36,503 nucleotides of DNA from Bacteroidales bacterium UBA5235 (lineage in GTDB: Bacteria > Bacteroidota > Bacteroidia > Bacteroidales > VadinHA17): positions 54,760 to 91,262 of the forward strand of contig DHUL01000028.1 of the NCBI GenBank assembly GCA_002409145.1. The letters are read 5' to 3'. This document shows positions 16,271 through 24,864 of the stretch, one piece after another. Made by a program: the position numbers and the translations under genes. Every line of letters starts with the position of its first letter. Position 1 is the first letter of the stretch. The notes under the pieces are model-generated. The model did not search any database. It saw nothing but the letters and a program-made list of their open reading frames with translations, and was not told the DNA's origin.

Positions 16271-17143
16271 ATGGAACTTTCGGTAGTAATTGTCTCGTAT
16301 AATGTCTGCGACCTGCTCCGCATGGCGCTTAAATCGCTCATCACCGCCGCGCAGGCAACGGAGCATGAGATAATAGTTGTTGACAATAATTCTTCAGACG
16401 GCTCCGCTGAAATGATCAGGCAGGAATTCCCTGCAGTGAGGCTGATAGTCTCAGTCAGCAATGAAGGATTTGCTTCGGCATGCAACAGGGGTATACAGGC
16501 TTCGTCAGGAGAGTATGTCCTTATACTCAATCCTGACACTGTCACCCGGCCTGATGCCATCATAAAGGCCCTCGATTTCATGAAAACCCATCCTGATGCG
16601 GGTGCTGCCGGTGCACACATGACTGATGACAACGGCAGATTCCTTCCCGAATCAAAGCGGGGCTTCCCCTCTCCCCTTGCCGCCCTCTTCAAGTTCACAG
16701 GCCTGTACAGGATCTTTCCGCACTCTGCATTCTTCAATGCATATTACCTGGGAGATTTTTCCGAGAATGAAACCTGCCCTGCAGACATTCTCACAGGCGC
16801 TTTCATGCTCATCAGGAGGAAAGCCCTCGATATGACAGGGTTATTTGACGACTCCTTCTTCATGTACGGTGAGGATATTGACCTCAGCTGGCGGATAAGG
16901 CAGGCAGGATTCACCAATTATTACCTCCATGATGTCCATATAACTCATTTCAAGGGGAGCAGTTCCGGGCAGAACAGGGATTCCTCTGTCAGGCACTTCT
17001 GGGACGCCATGACAATCTTCGCGGAGAAACACCTGCAAAAGGGGTGGCACATTCCTGTAAGGACAGCTGTCAGCCTCCTCATGAGGCTCTCACTTACCCG
17101 ACTGCGGGTGGCCAGAATGGTTAAAAAGCGTATTCATTCTTAA
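16271..17143 (+). CDS. glycosyltransferase family 2 (WbbL/rhamnosyltransferase-like)
   Basis: A 290-residue GT-A fold enzyme predicted to add a sugar from a nucleotide donor to a surface polysaccharide or lipid carrier. It begins with the hallmark MELSVVIVSYN, followed by IIVVDNNSSDGS, the DxD-like LNPDT at about residue 91-95, DILTGAFMLIRR, and the catalytic-base motif FFMYGEDIDLSWRI near 197-210. This order matches the WbbL/RfbF-type subgroup. No membrane helices, so it acts at the cytoplasmic face. It lies 4 nt after the aminotransferase; no other polysaccharide genes are nearby, which argues against a full O-antigen locus here. Acceptor and donor are unknown. Confidence 0.92.
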   Translation: MELSVVIVSYNVCDLLRMALKSLITAAQATEHEIIVVDNNSSDGSAEMIRQEFPAVRLIVSVSNEGFASACNRGIQASSGEYVLILNPDTVTRPDAIIKALDFMKTHPDAGAAGAHMTDDNGRFLPESKRGFPSPLAALFKFTGLYRIFPHSAFFNAYYLGDFSENETCPADILTGAFMLIRRKALDMTGLFDDSFFMYGEDIDLSWRIRQAGFTNYYLHDVHITHFKGSSSGQNRDSSVRHFWDAMTIFAEKHLQKGWHIPVRTAVSLLMRLSLTRLRVARMVKKRIHS

Positions 17144-17217
17144 AAACCACCTCTTCTCCTATAATCTTATAACAATATTTGAGTTATATTAGGTACTTAA
17201 GAATATTTATCAACCTG

Positions 17218-17528
17218 ATGAGAAGGGTTAGATATATTATTTGTGTGATTCTTGTAGCTCATGCTGCATCCTTCGCCATTCAGACGAGGAGTAGTCTGCG
17301 CAGACTTTTCAACATGAGAGGCAGTGACATCTTCGGGGCAGACCCGGGTCCGGACGGGCAGTGGAGTGACCCTGTCATGCGGGCTATCCTCTCAACACAT
17401 CTGATGATGACGTCTTCTTCGCCCCGGGGGGAAGGCAGACAAAGGCAAATACTGCTCCGGGTGATGGCTCCTGGTACCGGCAGCTTTGCTGCTTTTCTTC
17501 CTGGTTTGGAGAAGAGAAAGAAAGAAAA
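17218..17528 (+). pseudogene. frameshifted remnant of a PD40 beta-propeller protein
   Basis: A stretch just upstream of the intact PD40 genes still encodes the last propeller repeat, but in three frames. Frame 1 gives NMRGSDIFGADPGPDGQWSDPV (17311-17376); one base missing near 17377 moves it to GYPLNTSDDDVFFAPG (17382-17429); after the G6 run (about 17426-17431) a third frame gives KADKGKYCSG and then a TGA. These line up with NMGGYDIF...WSTP..., GYPLNNPDDNIFFCP and ADNGKTGYVSFSG of the next gene. The front (17218-17280) encodes a signal-peptide-like MRRVRYIICVILVAHAASFA. The TPR part and earlier propeller blades are absent, so this is a deleted and frameshifted tandem paralogue, unless sequence errors add to it. 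Confidence 0.7.
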
Positions 17529-17555
17529 ATGATGAAGAACAATAACATAATAACA

Positions 17556-18830
17556 ATGAAGAGACTGGCCCTTTTACTGATCATTCTTTCTGCAGCTGTT
17601 GTTTGCAGGTCGCAGGACAATATCAGGCTGCAGGAGGCTTTCTATGATGCTGAATATTTCCTTATGAGAGGTGATTTTAATGATGCCCTTCCCTATTATC
17701 AGGGCATCTATGCCGCAATGCCTGACAATGCAAGCATCGCTTTCCGCATAGGTCTCTGTTACCTGAATATCGAGGGAAGCAAGAACCTGGCCATTGAATA
17801 TCTTGAGAAGGCCTCGCAGAACCTGACCGGGAAATACCGCGAAGGCTCCCTCAGACAAACTGAAGCACCGTATGAGGCCCTCTTCTTTCTCGGAGATGCA
17901 TACAGGATCAATTATATGTTCGAAAAAGCCAGGGAAGCATATTCGCGATACCGCCAGACACTCCTTCCCACAGACCTCGAGAACCTGATGTTTATTGACC
18001 AGCAGATAGCAGCCTGCAACAACGCCCCGGAAATGATGGCCACACCGGTGAGGTTCACGGTTGAGGAAGTGGATGACATCATCAATGACGCCAATGACAA
18101 CTTCTTCCCGGTTGTATCACCTGACGGGAAAGCAATTGCATACATGACCTCAATGAAGTTTTATGATGCCATCATGTTTTCACGCTTTGCAAGAAATGAA
18201 TGGACGGCACCGGTGAATATCATACCGGAGCTGCAGTCTGACGGCGACCATTACGTCTCATGCCTTGCTTCAGACAACACTGTTATGCTACTTTCCAAGG
18301 ATGACAACGTCAACAGTGACATCTGGATGAGCAGGTTTGACGGCACACGCTGGGAACCTGCACACAAACTGAAAAAGGAGATAAACACCAGGTACTGGGA
18401 GGCTCACGGATTTATAACCGAAGACGGGACAACGCTGATCTTTGCAAGCGACAGGCCGGGAGGTTTCGGAGGTCTTGACCTTTATGTATCAAAACTGGGA
18501 CCTGACGGCGAATGGGGAATGCCGGAAAATATGGGTCCTGAAATAAACACACCCTTCAATGAAGACAGGCCCTTCCTGATCAACGGCGGGAAAAAACTCT
18601 TCTTCGCATCGCAGGGTCACCATAATATGGGAGGTTATGACATCTTCCGCAGTGACATTCAGTACAACGGCTTATGGAGCACTCCGGAAAACATAGGCTA
18701 CCCGCTGAACAATCCTGATGATAACATCTTTTTCTGTCCTGCTGATAATGGCAAGACAGGATATGTTTCATTTTCCGGAAGGGATGACAGTTCCGGAGGG
18801 GCTGACATTTACCGCGTCAGGTTTAAATAA
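17556..18830 (+). CDS. TPR-PD40 beta-propeller envelope protein (copy A)
   Basis: A 424-residue exported protein. A signal peptide (MKRLALLLIILSAAVVCRSQ) is followed by a TPR-like helical part (about 25-150: AEYFLMRGDFNDALPYY, SIAFRIGLCYLN, FLGDAYRINYMFEKAREAY), then PD40/WD40-like blades (about 180-420) with the repeating pattern of NDNFFPVVSPDGKAIAYMTS, FITEDGTTLIFASDRPGGFGGLDLYVS and GGYDIFRSD. The architecture recalls T9SS component PorE, but without the CRD and OmpA-like peptidoglycan-binding domain. I start at 17556 since the ATG at 17529 adds nine polar residues before the signal. It is 60 nt from copy B with the same domain order, so the two are tandem duplicates. Function unknown; a periplasmic scaffold is an inference. 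Confidence 0.85.
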   Translation: MKRLALLLIILSAAVVCRSQDNIRLQEAFYDAEYFLMRGDFNDALPYYQGIYAAMPDNASIAFRIGLCYLNIEGSKNLAIEYLEKASQNLTGKYREGSLRQTEAPYEALFFLGDAYRINYMFEKAREAYSRYRQTLLPTDLENLMFIDQQIAACNNAPEMMATPVRFTVEEVDDIINDANDNFFPVVSPDGKAIAYMTSMKFYDAIMFSRFARNEWTAPVNIIPELQSDGDHYVSCLASDNTVMLLSKDDNVNSDIWMSRFDGTRWEPAHKLKKEINTRYWEAHGFITEDGTTLIFASDRPGGFGGLDLYVSKLGPDGEWGMPENMGPEINTPFNEDRPFLINGGKKLFFASQGHHNMGGYDIFRSDIQYNGLWSTPENIGYPLNNPDDNIFFCPADNGKTGYVSFSGRDDSSGGADIYRVRFK

Positions 18831-18890
18831 TGCACACCGGGGGGAGGAGAGTATGCAGCAAAAGGTTTAAATTTACAGGCAAACTGAGCT

Positions 18891-20537
18891 ATGAGAATAA
18901 GGGGAATTGCATTTCTGACATTACTGCTTTTTTTTCTGCCGCTTAACGGCCAGAAAAAAAGTGAGTTGAAGGAGATATGGAGGGAGGCCGAATCTCATTA
19001 TCTCTATGGTGAATATGAACTGGCCAATCCGCTTTATCTCATCCTTAATGAGCTCAGACCTGACAATTACAATATCAAGTACAAGATCGGCAACTGCTAT
19101 CTGAATATCTTCGATGAGAAGCAAAAAGCCATTCCATTCCTAGAGGAAGCGGTCAGAAGCACCAGCTACAACTCCAAAACCGGCAGGCTAAAGGAGATGC
19201 GTGCTCCCCTTGATGCCTACTTCTCACTGGCAAATGCCTACCGGATAACCAACAGGCTTGACAGCGCCATGAACACATACAGGTTCTTCAGCCAGTTGAT
19301 CACGGGAGCTCCTTCAATGCAGAATGAAGAGTTTATCAACCAACAGTTGAAGGCCTGTACTGTGGCCTCCGAACAGATGAAAAATCCGGTTAAAGTGCTT
19401 ATCCAGCCACTGAAAGAATACATCAACCAGGGTTCGGTGAACGACAGGCCGGTGGTCAGTTTTGACGGCAGCACAATGGCATACACCGAAAGAAGAGGGC
19501 TTGAAAGCGTTGTATATGTCACCCACAGGGAAGGAACATCATGGGGAATCCCGGTTGACATAACCCTGGAGGCTTCCATGGGAACTGACTGCCACACATC
19601 ATCACTGAACAATGACGGCACGGAACTCTACCTGTTCAAGAATGACAACTATGATGGCAACATATATGTTACCAGGTATGCCGGTGGTAAATGGTCGGCT
19701 ATCGAAAAACTGAACAGGAATATTAATACCAGGTTCTACGAATCACACGCTGCAATTTCATCAGACGGAAAGAAACTATACTTCACCTCCAACCGCGAGG
19801 GAGGCCTTGGCGAACTCGACCTGTGGGTTTCCGAAAAGGACGCCACGGGAGACTGGGGACTTCCTTCCAATCTGGGGAACGTAGTAAATACTCCCTATAA
19901 CGAAGAGACACCTTTCATCTCAGGTGACGGCAACACGCTGACATTCAGCTCTGAAGGCCATGGTTCAATGGGTGGTTATGACATTTTCCTTTCAAAACTG
20001 TCAAACAACCAGTGGACCACCCCCGTCAATATAGGATACCCCGTCAGCACAACCGATGATAACCTTGCATTTCAGCCATTCGATAACGGCAGGCTGGGCT
20101 TTTATTCGATCATGACCGGGTACAAGAAGAAGGAGATAGCACTCGTTGATTTCAACGTGCCGGATGAGGAGAAGAGAGACACTGTCACAATCAGCTTTGA
20201 CCCTGCTGATCTGCCATATATTTCAGCTGTTGACTCATCAATGCTCATCACTGACATGGTTGTCAGGGATGTGAAGGATACTGACGCGGAGGTTGACCCG
20301 GATGTGCTGTATTACACGGTGCAGGTGATGGCGCTGTATAACCCTGTTGATCCGGCCTATTTTGAATATGCAGAAATCTCGTTGTTTTATGACAGGGAAG
20401 ACCGATTCTACCGGTACACTACCGGCAGGTTTGACACAAAGGCAAGTGCCTACGGTGAGAAGGAGAGACTGCTCCGCCTCGGATACCCGGATGATATCTT
20501 TGTAAAGAAAGTCTACAGGAATGATTCTGGAAAATGA
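18891..20537 (+). CDS. TPR-PD40-SPOR envelope protein (copy B)
   Basis: A 548-residue exported protein: signal peptide to about LPLNGQ (residue 21), TPR-like helices (about 28-140), PD40 blades (about 180-420, with AAISSDGKKLYFTSNREGG, FISGDGNTLTFSSEGHG and GGYDIFLSK), a linker, and a C-terminal SPOR-like domain (about 473-545). The last begins YYTVQVMALYNP and contains RYTTGRFDTKASAYGEK and GYPDDIFVKKVYR, the beta-alpha-beta-beta-alpha-beta pattern of SPOR modules that bind septal or denuded peptidoglycan. So it can bridge a protein-binding propeller to the cell wall, as PorE does with its OmpA-like domain. It ends 17 bp inside the acetyltransferase gene. Partner proteins are unknown. Confidence 0.85.
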   Translation: MRIRGIAFLTLLLFFLPLNGQKKSELKEIWREAESHYLYGEYELANPLYLILNELRPDNYNIKYKIGNCYLNIFDEKQKAIPFLEEAVRSTSYNSKTGRLKEMRAPLDAYFSLANAYRITNRLDSAMNTYRFFSQLITGAPSMQNEEFINQQLKACTVASEQMKNPVKVLIQPLKEYINQGSVNDRPVVSFDGSTMAYTERRGLESVVYVTHREGTSWGIPVDITLEASMGTDCHTSSLNNDGTELYLFKNDNYDGNIYVTRYAGGKWSAIEKLNRNINTRFYESHAAISSDGKKLYFTSNREGGLGELDLWVSEKDATGDWGLPSNLGNVVNTPYNEETPFISGDGNTLTFSSEGHGSMGGYDIFLSKLSNNQWTTPVNIGYPVSTTDDNLAFQPFDNGRLGFYSIMTGYKKKEIALVDFNVPDEEKRDTVTISFDPADLPYISAVDSSMLITDMVVRDVKDTDAEVDPDVLYYTVQVMALYNPVDPAYFEYAEISLFYDREDRFYRYTTGRFDTKASAYGEKERLLRLGYPDDIFVKKVYRNDSGK

Positions 20538-21051
20538 CGGGATCAGGCTTCGTGCTGTTGAACCCGAAGACCTGGAATTGTTCTACCTCTGGGAAAACGA
20601 CGAAGACAATTGGAAACAGGGAAACACCCTTGTACCCTACTCCAGGTATATCCTGAAAAAGTATATCGCCGGATCAGGAAAGAGTATATTTGAGACCGGC
20701 CAGCTCAGGCTCATGATTGACATCCTGCCCGATGAAAGAACAATCGGGACTCTTGACCTCTATGACTTCGATCATTATCACCACCGTGCCGGTGTTGGCA
20801 TCCTCATTGCTGACCCTTCAGACAGGCAGAAGGGATATGCTTCGGCTGCTCTGGCCTGCCTTGTGAAGTACGCATTTGAAACAATCGGGCTGCACCAGCT
20901 CTGGTGCAACATTCTGGAGAGCAACGCCCCGAGTCTGAATCTCTTTATGCATCACGGCTTCACCATCTGCGGAAGCAGGAAAGAGTGGGTACGGGTAAAC
21001 AATGGTTACGAAACCGAACACCTCCTCCAGCTCATCAACCCCCAAAAATGA
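20521..21051 (+). CDS. GNAT family N-acetyltransferase (RimL/SpeG-like)
   Basis: A 176-residue acetyl-CoA-dependent N-acetyltransferase. It opens with the usual strand IRLRAVEPEDLELFYLWEND, carries the acetyl-CoA site in RQKGYASAALACLVKYAF (the Q/RxxGxA/G motif A at about 100-106), and ends with NILESNAPSLNLFMHHGF, a strong RimJ/RimL/SpeG-type signature. Substrate may be a protein N-terminus, an amino acid or a polyamine; sequence does not decide. The start lies 17 bp within copy B of the PD40 genes, so translation is coupled to it. A strong hairpin begins right at its stop codon. Confidence 0.88.
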   Translation: MILENDGIRLRAVEPEDLELFYLWENDEDNWKQGNTLVPYSRYILKKYIAGSGKSIFETGQLRLMIDILPDERTIGTLDLYDFDHYHHRAGVGILIADPSDRQKGYASAALACLVKYAFETIGLHQLWCNILESNAPSLNLFMHHGFTICGSRKEWVRVNNGYETEHLLQLINPQK

Positions 21052-21078
21052 ATACTGCCCAGGGGGATGGGCAGTATT
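21051..21078. terminator. hairpin terminator between GNAT and LuxR genes
   Basis: AATACTGCCC (21051-21060) pairs perfectly with GGGCAGTATT (21069-21078) over 10 bp with an 8-nt loop, followed by a T-rich run on the plus strand. It starts at the acetyltransferase stop codon and lies between convergent genes, so it can serve both. The remaining 155 nt to the LuxR stop show no gene. Confidence 0.7.
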
Positions 21079-21233
21079 ACTTTCTCTTCCGGCAAAAAGA
21101 AGTACCATTGTCAGCCGTAGAGAGGAAACGGGGAATCTAAAAAACACTAATCCTTAAACTCCTCTGTTGTTCCGCTTGCATGGCAAAACTATCGTGATAA
21201 TTTTTTCCGGGCAATACCTTTTTTTGGGTATTT

Positions 21234-22040
21234 TTAAATGATACCGTTTGTTACCGCATATATAAGCATATCAACGAGGTTCCGCGTACCCGTCTTCCTG
21301 AGGATATTCTTTCGGTGTGTATTGACTGTATATTCGCTGATACTCAATTCGTAGGCAATCTTCTTGCTCGTGTATCCCCTTGATATGTAATAGATTATCT
21401 CCTGTTCCCTTTTGGAGATTGTGTTCCCCCCATCTTGAACAATTGACGGCAACTCACCAATCGGTCTTACTCCAAGCAGTGCAAAGGTAACCCTCGTGCC
21501 GCACCTAACATGTGAAATGTCACGGATAACACCCATGTCATACACTCCTCCTTCCTGGTCTATATGGCGGGAGATGGTCAGGGAGATTCTGATATATTTT
21601 CCATTCTTTTTTGCAGCTCTGTATGAGATGTAAAGAATCACATGCCTGTGAGTGTTGCCGGAAATATAGTTCATCTCCCGGTTAAGTATCATCTTCGCCA
21701 CCTCGAATACTGGCCTCCGGTCATCAGGGTGTATCATCTCAAACAGCGTTCTGAAGTCGAATTCATTTGGTTTATAACCAAGCACCTGATAAACATTCGG
21801 GCTGACATACAGCATTTTAAGGGTTGAATAATCAGACAGGTAAAAGAATTGGTTTGCATTGTCAAAAAGTTCGAGGACCTGGTCACAAACCTTGATTATT
21901 CCCCTGAAGGGCTTGCGCGACGACTTGCCGAGTGTTTCCATGAATAGTTTTTCCCACGACTCTGCTCCCGGTGTCTTCGCTTCAATATTTGATGGTTCCA
22001 TAGCTTTGGATTTTGCCTGCTGTTTCCTGAAATGAATCAA
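21234..22040 (-). CDS. PAS domain LuxR-type transcriptional regulator
   Basis: A 268-residue cytoplasmic regulator: a PAS domain of the PAS_3 type (about 56-175; LYVSPNVYQVLGYKPNEF, MIHPDDRRPVFEV, YDMGVIRDISHV) and a C-terminal LuxR/GerE helix-turn-helix (about 205-265; ISKREQEIIYYISRGYTSKKIAYELSISEYTVNTHRKNIL written here as one domain, key residues Ser-Lys-Arg-Glu, Gly-Tyr-Thr-Ser-Lys-Lys-Ile-Ala and Val-Asn-Thr-His). No receiver domain, so it is not a standard response regulator; the PAS part would sense a ligand or partner directly. It starts 5 nt after the GH20 stop, so is co-transcribed; an ATG 13 codons on (22001) is an alternative start. The target genes are unknown. Confidence 0.88.
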   Translation of the reverse strand: MIHFRKQQAKSKAMEPSNIEAKTPGAESWEKLFMETLGKSSRKPFRGIIKVCDQVLELFDNANQFFYLSDYSTLKMLYVSPNVYQVLGYKPNEFDFRTLFEMIHPDDRRPVFEVAKMILNREMNYISGNTHRHVILYISYRAAKKNGKYIRISLTISRHIDQEGGVYDMGVIRDISHVRCGTRVTFALLGVRPIGELPSIVQDGGNTISKREQEIIYYISRGYTSKKIAYELSISEYTVNTHRKNILRKTGTRNLVDMLIYAVTNGII

Positions 22041-22045
22041 TAACC

Positions 22046-23710
22046 TTATTCGGCCTGCCCGCGTGAATCCCGGTAGTTACCTTTGAAATAGTTGATTTTC
22101 ATCAGGTCATACCGTTCCTTCTGCACCTCCAGCCTGGTGAGAAACTCTTCAAAGTCCTTCTTCAGTGCCGGAGTCCATCCCGTCTCTGCTATGGCGAAAG
22201 CCCTGGGAAATGCCATATATTCAAGGTGTGAAAGGGTCGGAATATACTCTGTCCAAACATTGCCCTGAAAGCCCAATATATGCTTTTGTTCATCCGGGGT
22301 AAGCTCCGCGGGCAGAGGTTCAAATGAGTACACCTTTTCGAGCGGCACATAACCCCCAATTGCCAAGGGCTCGCCCACAGGCTCACTCTGGTAATAATCA
22401 AGGTAGGCAAAGCCTGTTGGTGTCATAATAGCGTCATGCCCCATCCTTGCGGCTTCTATTCCTCCGTTGACACCCCGCCATGACATCACTGTCGCCCCGG
22501 GTGCAAGCCCTCCTTCAAGGATCTCATCCCAGCCGATAATCTGTCTTCCGCGTGCATTGAGATACTTCTCCATTCGTGTAATGAACCAGCTCTGAAGTCC
22601 GTGTTCATCCTTAAGTCCCTCATCCTTTATTCTCTTCTGGCAGCTGGAGCAGTTTTCCCATCTGACCTTAGGGCACTCATCACCTCCTATATGAATGTAT
22701 TCTGAAGGAAATATCTCAATTACCTCGTCAAGCACATCCTCAAGGAAGGCAAAAACAGTGTCCTTTCCGGCGCAGAAGACATCGTCAAAGACTCCCCATC
22801 TGGTCTGTACATCCAGTTCGTTTCCTGTGCATGACAACCATGGATATGATGCAATTGCCGCCACAGCATGTCCGGGCATCTCAATCTCAGGGATCACAGT
22901 TATAAACCTGTCAGCAGCGTACTTCACAATCTCCCTTGCCTGCTCCTGTGTGTAATATCCGCCGTGGGGAATACCGTCAAATGTAAACGGGGGCCTGCCG
23001 CCATGACCGGCAAGGGTCTCCTTCCGCTGCGAACCGACAGTCGTCAGTTCAGGATATTTCTTAATCTCTATCCTCCACCCCTGGTCATCTGTCAGGTGCC
23101 AGTGGAAGACATTGAACTTGTGAAGAGCCATGATATCAAGGTACCGCTTTACCTCATCAACTGTAAAGAAGTGACGGCAGACATCAAGGTGCAGCCCCCG
23201 GTAGCTGAACCGCGGAGCATCGGTTATGTAACAGGCCGGCAATACTGCCGCCGCCTCCCCTGTCAGGGCACCCTCCGTCTCAAGCTGCGGAGGGAGCAGC
23301 TGTCTTATTGTCTGAACACCTCTGAAGAGTCCTTCCGCCGACGGCGATTTCAGAAAAATGCTCCTGCCTGTCACCGAAAGGATATAACCCTCTGAATTGT
23401 CCGAAACAGCCGTATCGATGACCATTACAATACTGTTTCCTGCTTCCTTCGATCCCTCCGAGACCGGCAACGGTACGGAAGCGCTTTTTCTTATCATCCC
23501 TGCCAGAGACTCTGCAACAGATATTGTCTGGTCATTCAGCGGACTGACTTTCATCACAGTCTTATGGTCAATGATGAAGTTTCCCCTGGCCATTACCAGT
23601 TCAGCCGGCTTCGGGATTAACGAATATCTCTCCGGCATGTTTTCCTCCTTCCTGCTGCATCCTGCAACTGTCAGTATCAGTGCCAGTGCTGCCAATGGTA
23701 ATCGTTTCAT
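22046..23710 (-). CDS. beta-N-acetylhexosaminidase, GH20 lipoprotein
   Basis: Removes terminal N-acetylhexosamine from chitin, glycan or peptidoglycan fragments. The 554-residue protein has a lipoprotein signal (LTVAGC, Cys18), the GH20b N-terminal domain (about 28-160) and the GH20 TIM barrel (about 165-520). The catalytic pair Asp344-Glu345 sits in HIGGDE; the substrate-binding FHWHLTDDQGWRIEIKKYP is at about 202-220 and IGWDEILEGG about 395. All expected catalytic residues are present. It lies between rlmN (15 nt) and the PAS-LuxR gene (5 nt), so the enzyme may be regulated by or with this LuxR protein. The cell likely carries it in the periplasm or on the surface. Confidence 0.95.
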   Translation of the reverse strand: MKRLPLAALALILTVAGCSRKEENMPERYSLIPKPAELVMARGNFIIDHKTVMKVSPLNDQTISVAESLAGMIRKSASVPLPVSEGSKEAGNSIVMVIDTAVSDNSEGYILSVTGRSIFLKSPSAEGLFRGVQTIRQLLPPQLETEGALTGEAAAVLPACYITDAPRFSYRGLHLDVCRHFFTVDEVKRYLDIMALHKFNVFHWHLTDDQGWRIEIKKYPELTTVGSQRKETLAGHGGRPPFTFDGIPHGGYYTQEQAREIVKYAADRFITVIPEIEMPGHAVAAIASYPWLSCTGNELDVQTRWGVFDDVFCAGKDTVFAFLEDVLDEVIEIFPSEYIHIGGDECPKVRWENCSSCQKRIKDEGLKDEHGLQSWFITRMEKYLNARGRQIIGWDEILEGGLAPGATVMSWRGVNGGIEAARMGHDAIMTPTGFAYLDYYQSEPVGEPLAIGGYVPLEKVYSFEPLPAELTPDEQKHILGFQGNVWTEYIPTLSHLEYMAFPRAFAIAETGWTPALKKDFEEFLTRLEVQKERYDLMKINYFKGNYRDSRGQAE

Positions 23711-23725
23711 GGTTTTCAGTTTTTA

Positions 23726-24775
23726 TTATTCGTCCACTCTCTCCATTCCTCTTCTGCGCTTAGCAACGAGCATTCCGCAGGCGGCTGCTATGTCGGTCCC
23801 CCGCGATTTCCTCACTGAAGCCCCGATGCCGGATATTACAAGCTCGTGCTTGAACCTCATCATGACAGACATGTCAGAGCTTCTGGCATCATCACCGTCA
23901 AAAGGATGGTAAGGAAGGAGATTAACTCTGATCCCGGTACCGGCCAGAAGTCTTTTCAATTCCTCAAGGTGCCTCTGTGAATCATTCCTTCCTTCTATCA
24001 TCACATATGCGATGGTGAAACGCCTCCTGATGCGGTTGTCATATTGTTTAAGCAAATCCAGCGTCGTGGTGAACGGCCATCTGGCTTCGGCGGGAATTAC
24101 AATTCGTCTCTCTTCCGGAAACGGTGAGTGGAGACTGAGGGTGATATTGCATTCAGTCTCGTCGAGCAGTCGTCTGACAGAAGGCGCCACCCCGACGGTT
24201 GAGACCGTCACCCTGCTTCTCCCGGCAGCCAGACCCCACTCGGCCGTAAGGATGTGGCAGGCCTTGATCACCTCATCAATATTGTCACCAGGCTCACCCA
24301 TCCCCATCATCACTATATGGGTTATCTCATGGGGTATGCTTATCATCTGGCTGATTATCTCACCGGCAGTCAGGTTTCCGTTCCACCCGTTCTTTCCCGT
24401 GGCACAGAAACGGCAACCCATCCGGCAGCCCGACTGTACAGAGACGCATACTGTCCGGCGCCTGCCGTCAGGCAGAAACACCGTCTCGTGGGCCATGCCG
24501 TTTTTAGTGGTGAAAAGGTACTTGACTGAACCGTCAGAGGAGACCTCCGAACCTATCGGAGAACTCAGCCCTGGTACAATATGTCCCTGCAGTTCCCTCA
24601 AAACCCTGCCCGGAATATCATTGATCTCATCAAAGGATTTTATGCCTCTCCGGTATACCCAGTAAAGGAGCCGGCGGGCATACCGCTCATCCAGCCCCAG
24701 GCCGCGCAGAAGAGTCTCAGCATCTGCCTCTGTCATGCCGGATATTGTCCTCAGGTCCGCTCTTTCCTCCACCAT
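23726..24775 (-). CDS. rlmN: dual-specificity 23S rRNA/tRNA adenine C2-methyltransferase RlmN
   Basis: Radical SAM enzyme that methylates C2 of A2503 in 23S rRNA and A37 in some tRNAs. The 349-residue protein has the [4Fe-4S] motif CxxxCxxC (Cys117, Cys121, Cys124 in SGCRMGCRFCATG), the GEI motif following it, GMGEPGDN and SLHSPFPEERRIVIP, and the methyl-carrying C-terminal cysteine (about Cys333 in AAACGML) plus the neighbouring conserved Cys110. The N-terminal helical domain (YARRLLYWVYRRGIKSFDEI) is intact. It leads a three-gene minus-strand operon with the hexosaminidase and PAS-LuxR genes. The start at 24775 gives the normal length. Confidence 0.97.
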   Translation of the reverse strand: MVEERADLRTISGMTEADAETLLRGLGLDERYARRLLYWVYRRGIKSFDEINDIPGRVLRELQGHIVPGLSSPIGSEVSSDGSVKYLFTTKNGMAHETVFLPDGRRRTVCVSVQSGCRMGCRFCATGKNGWNGNLTAGEIISQMISIPHEITHIVMMGMGEPGDNIDEVIKACHILTAEWGLAAGRSRVTVSTVGVAPSVRRLLDETECNITLSLHSPFPEERRIVIPAEARWPFTTTLDLLKQYDNRIRRRFTIAYVMIEGRNDSQRHLEELKRLLAGTGIRVNLLPYHPFDGDDARSSDMSVMMRFKHELVISGIGASVRKSRGTDIAAACGMLVAKRRRGMERVDE

Positions 24776-24864
24776 CGTAAAGATATTAAATTACCTGTTT
24801 TAAGCTTTTTTTTACATCTTTATCTGGTGATAGGAACCTGAAATTATCCTGCAAACTGAACTTT

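Noticed and set aside
17437..17551. Possible C-terminal membrane anchor in a third frame after the PD40 remnant (WLLVPAALLLFFLVW then charged residues)
   Set aside because: It follows an in-frame TGA and overlaps the start region of the next gene; no independent support that it was ever translated with the remnant.
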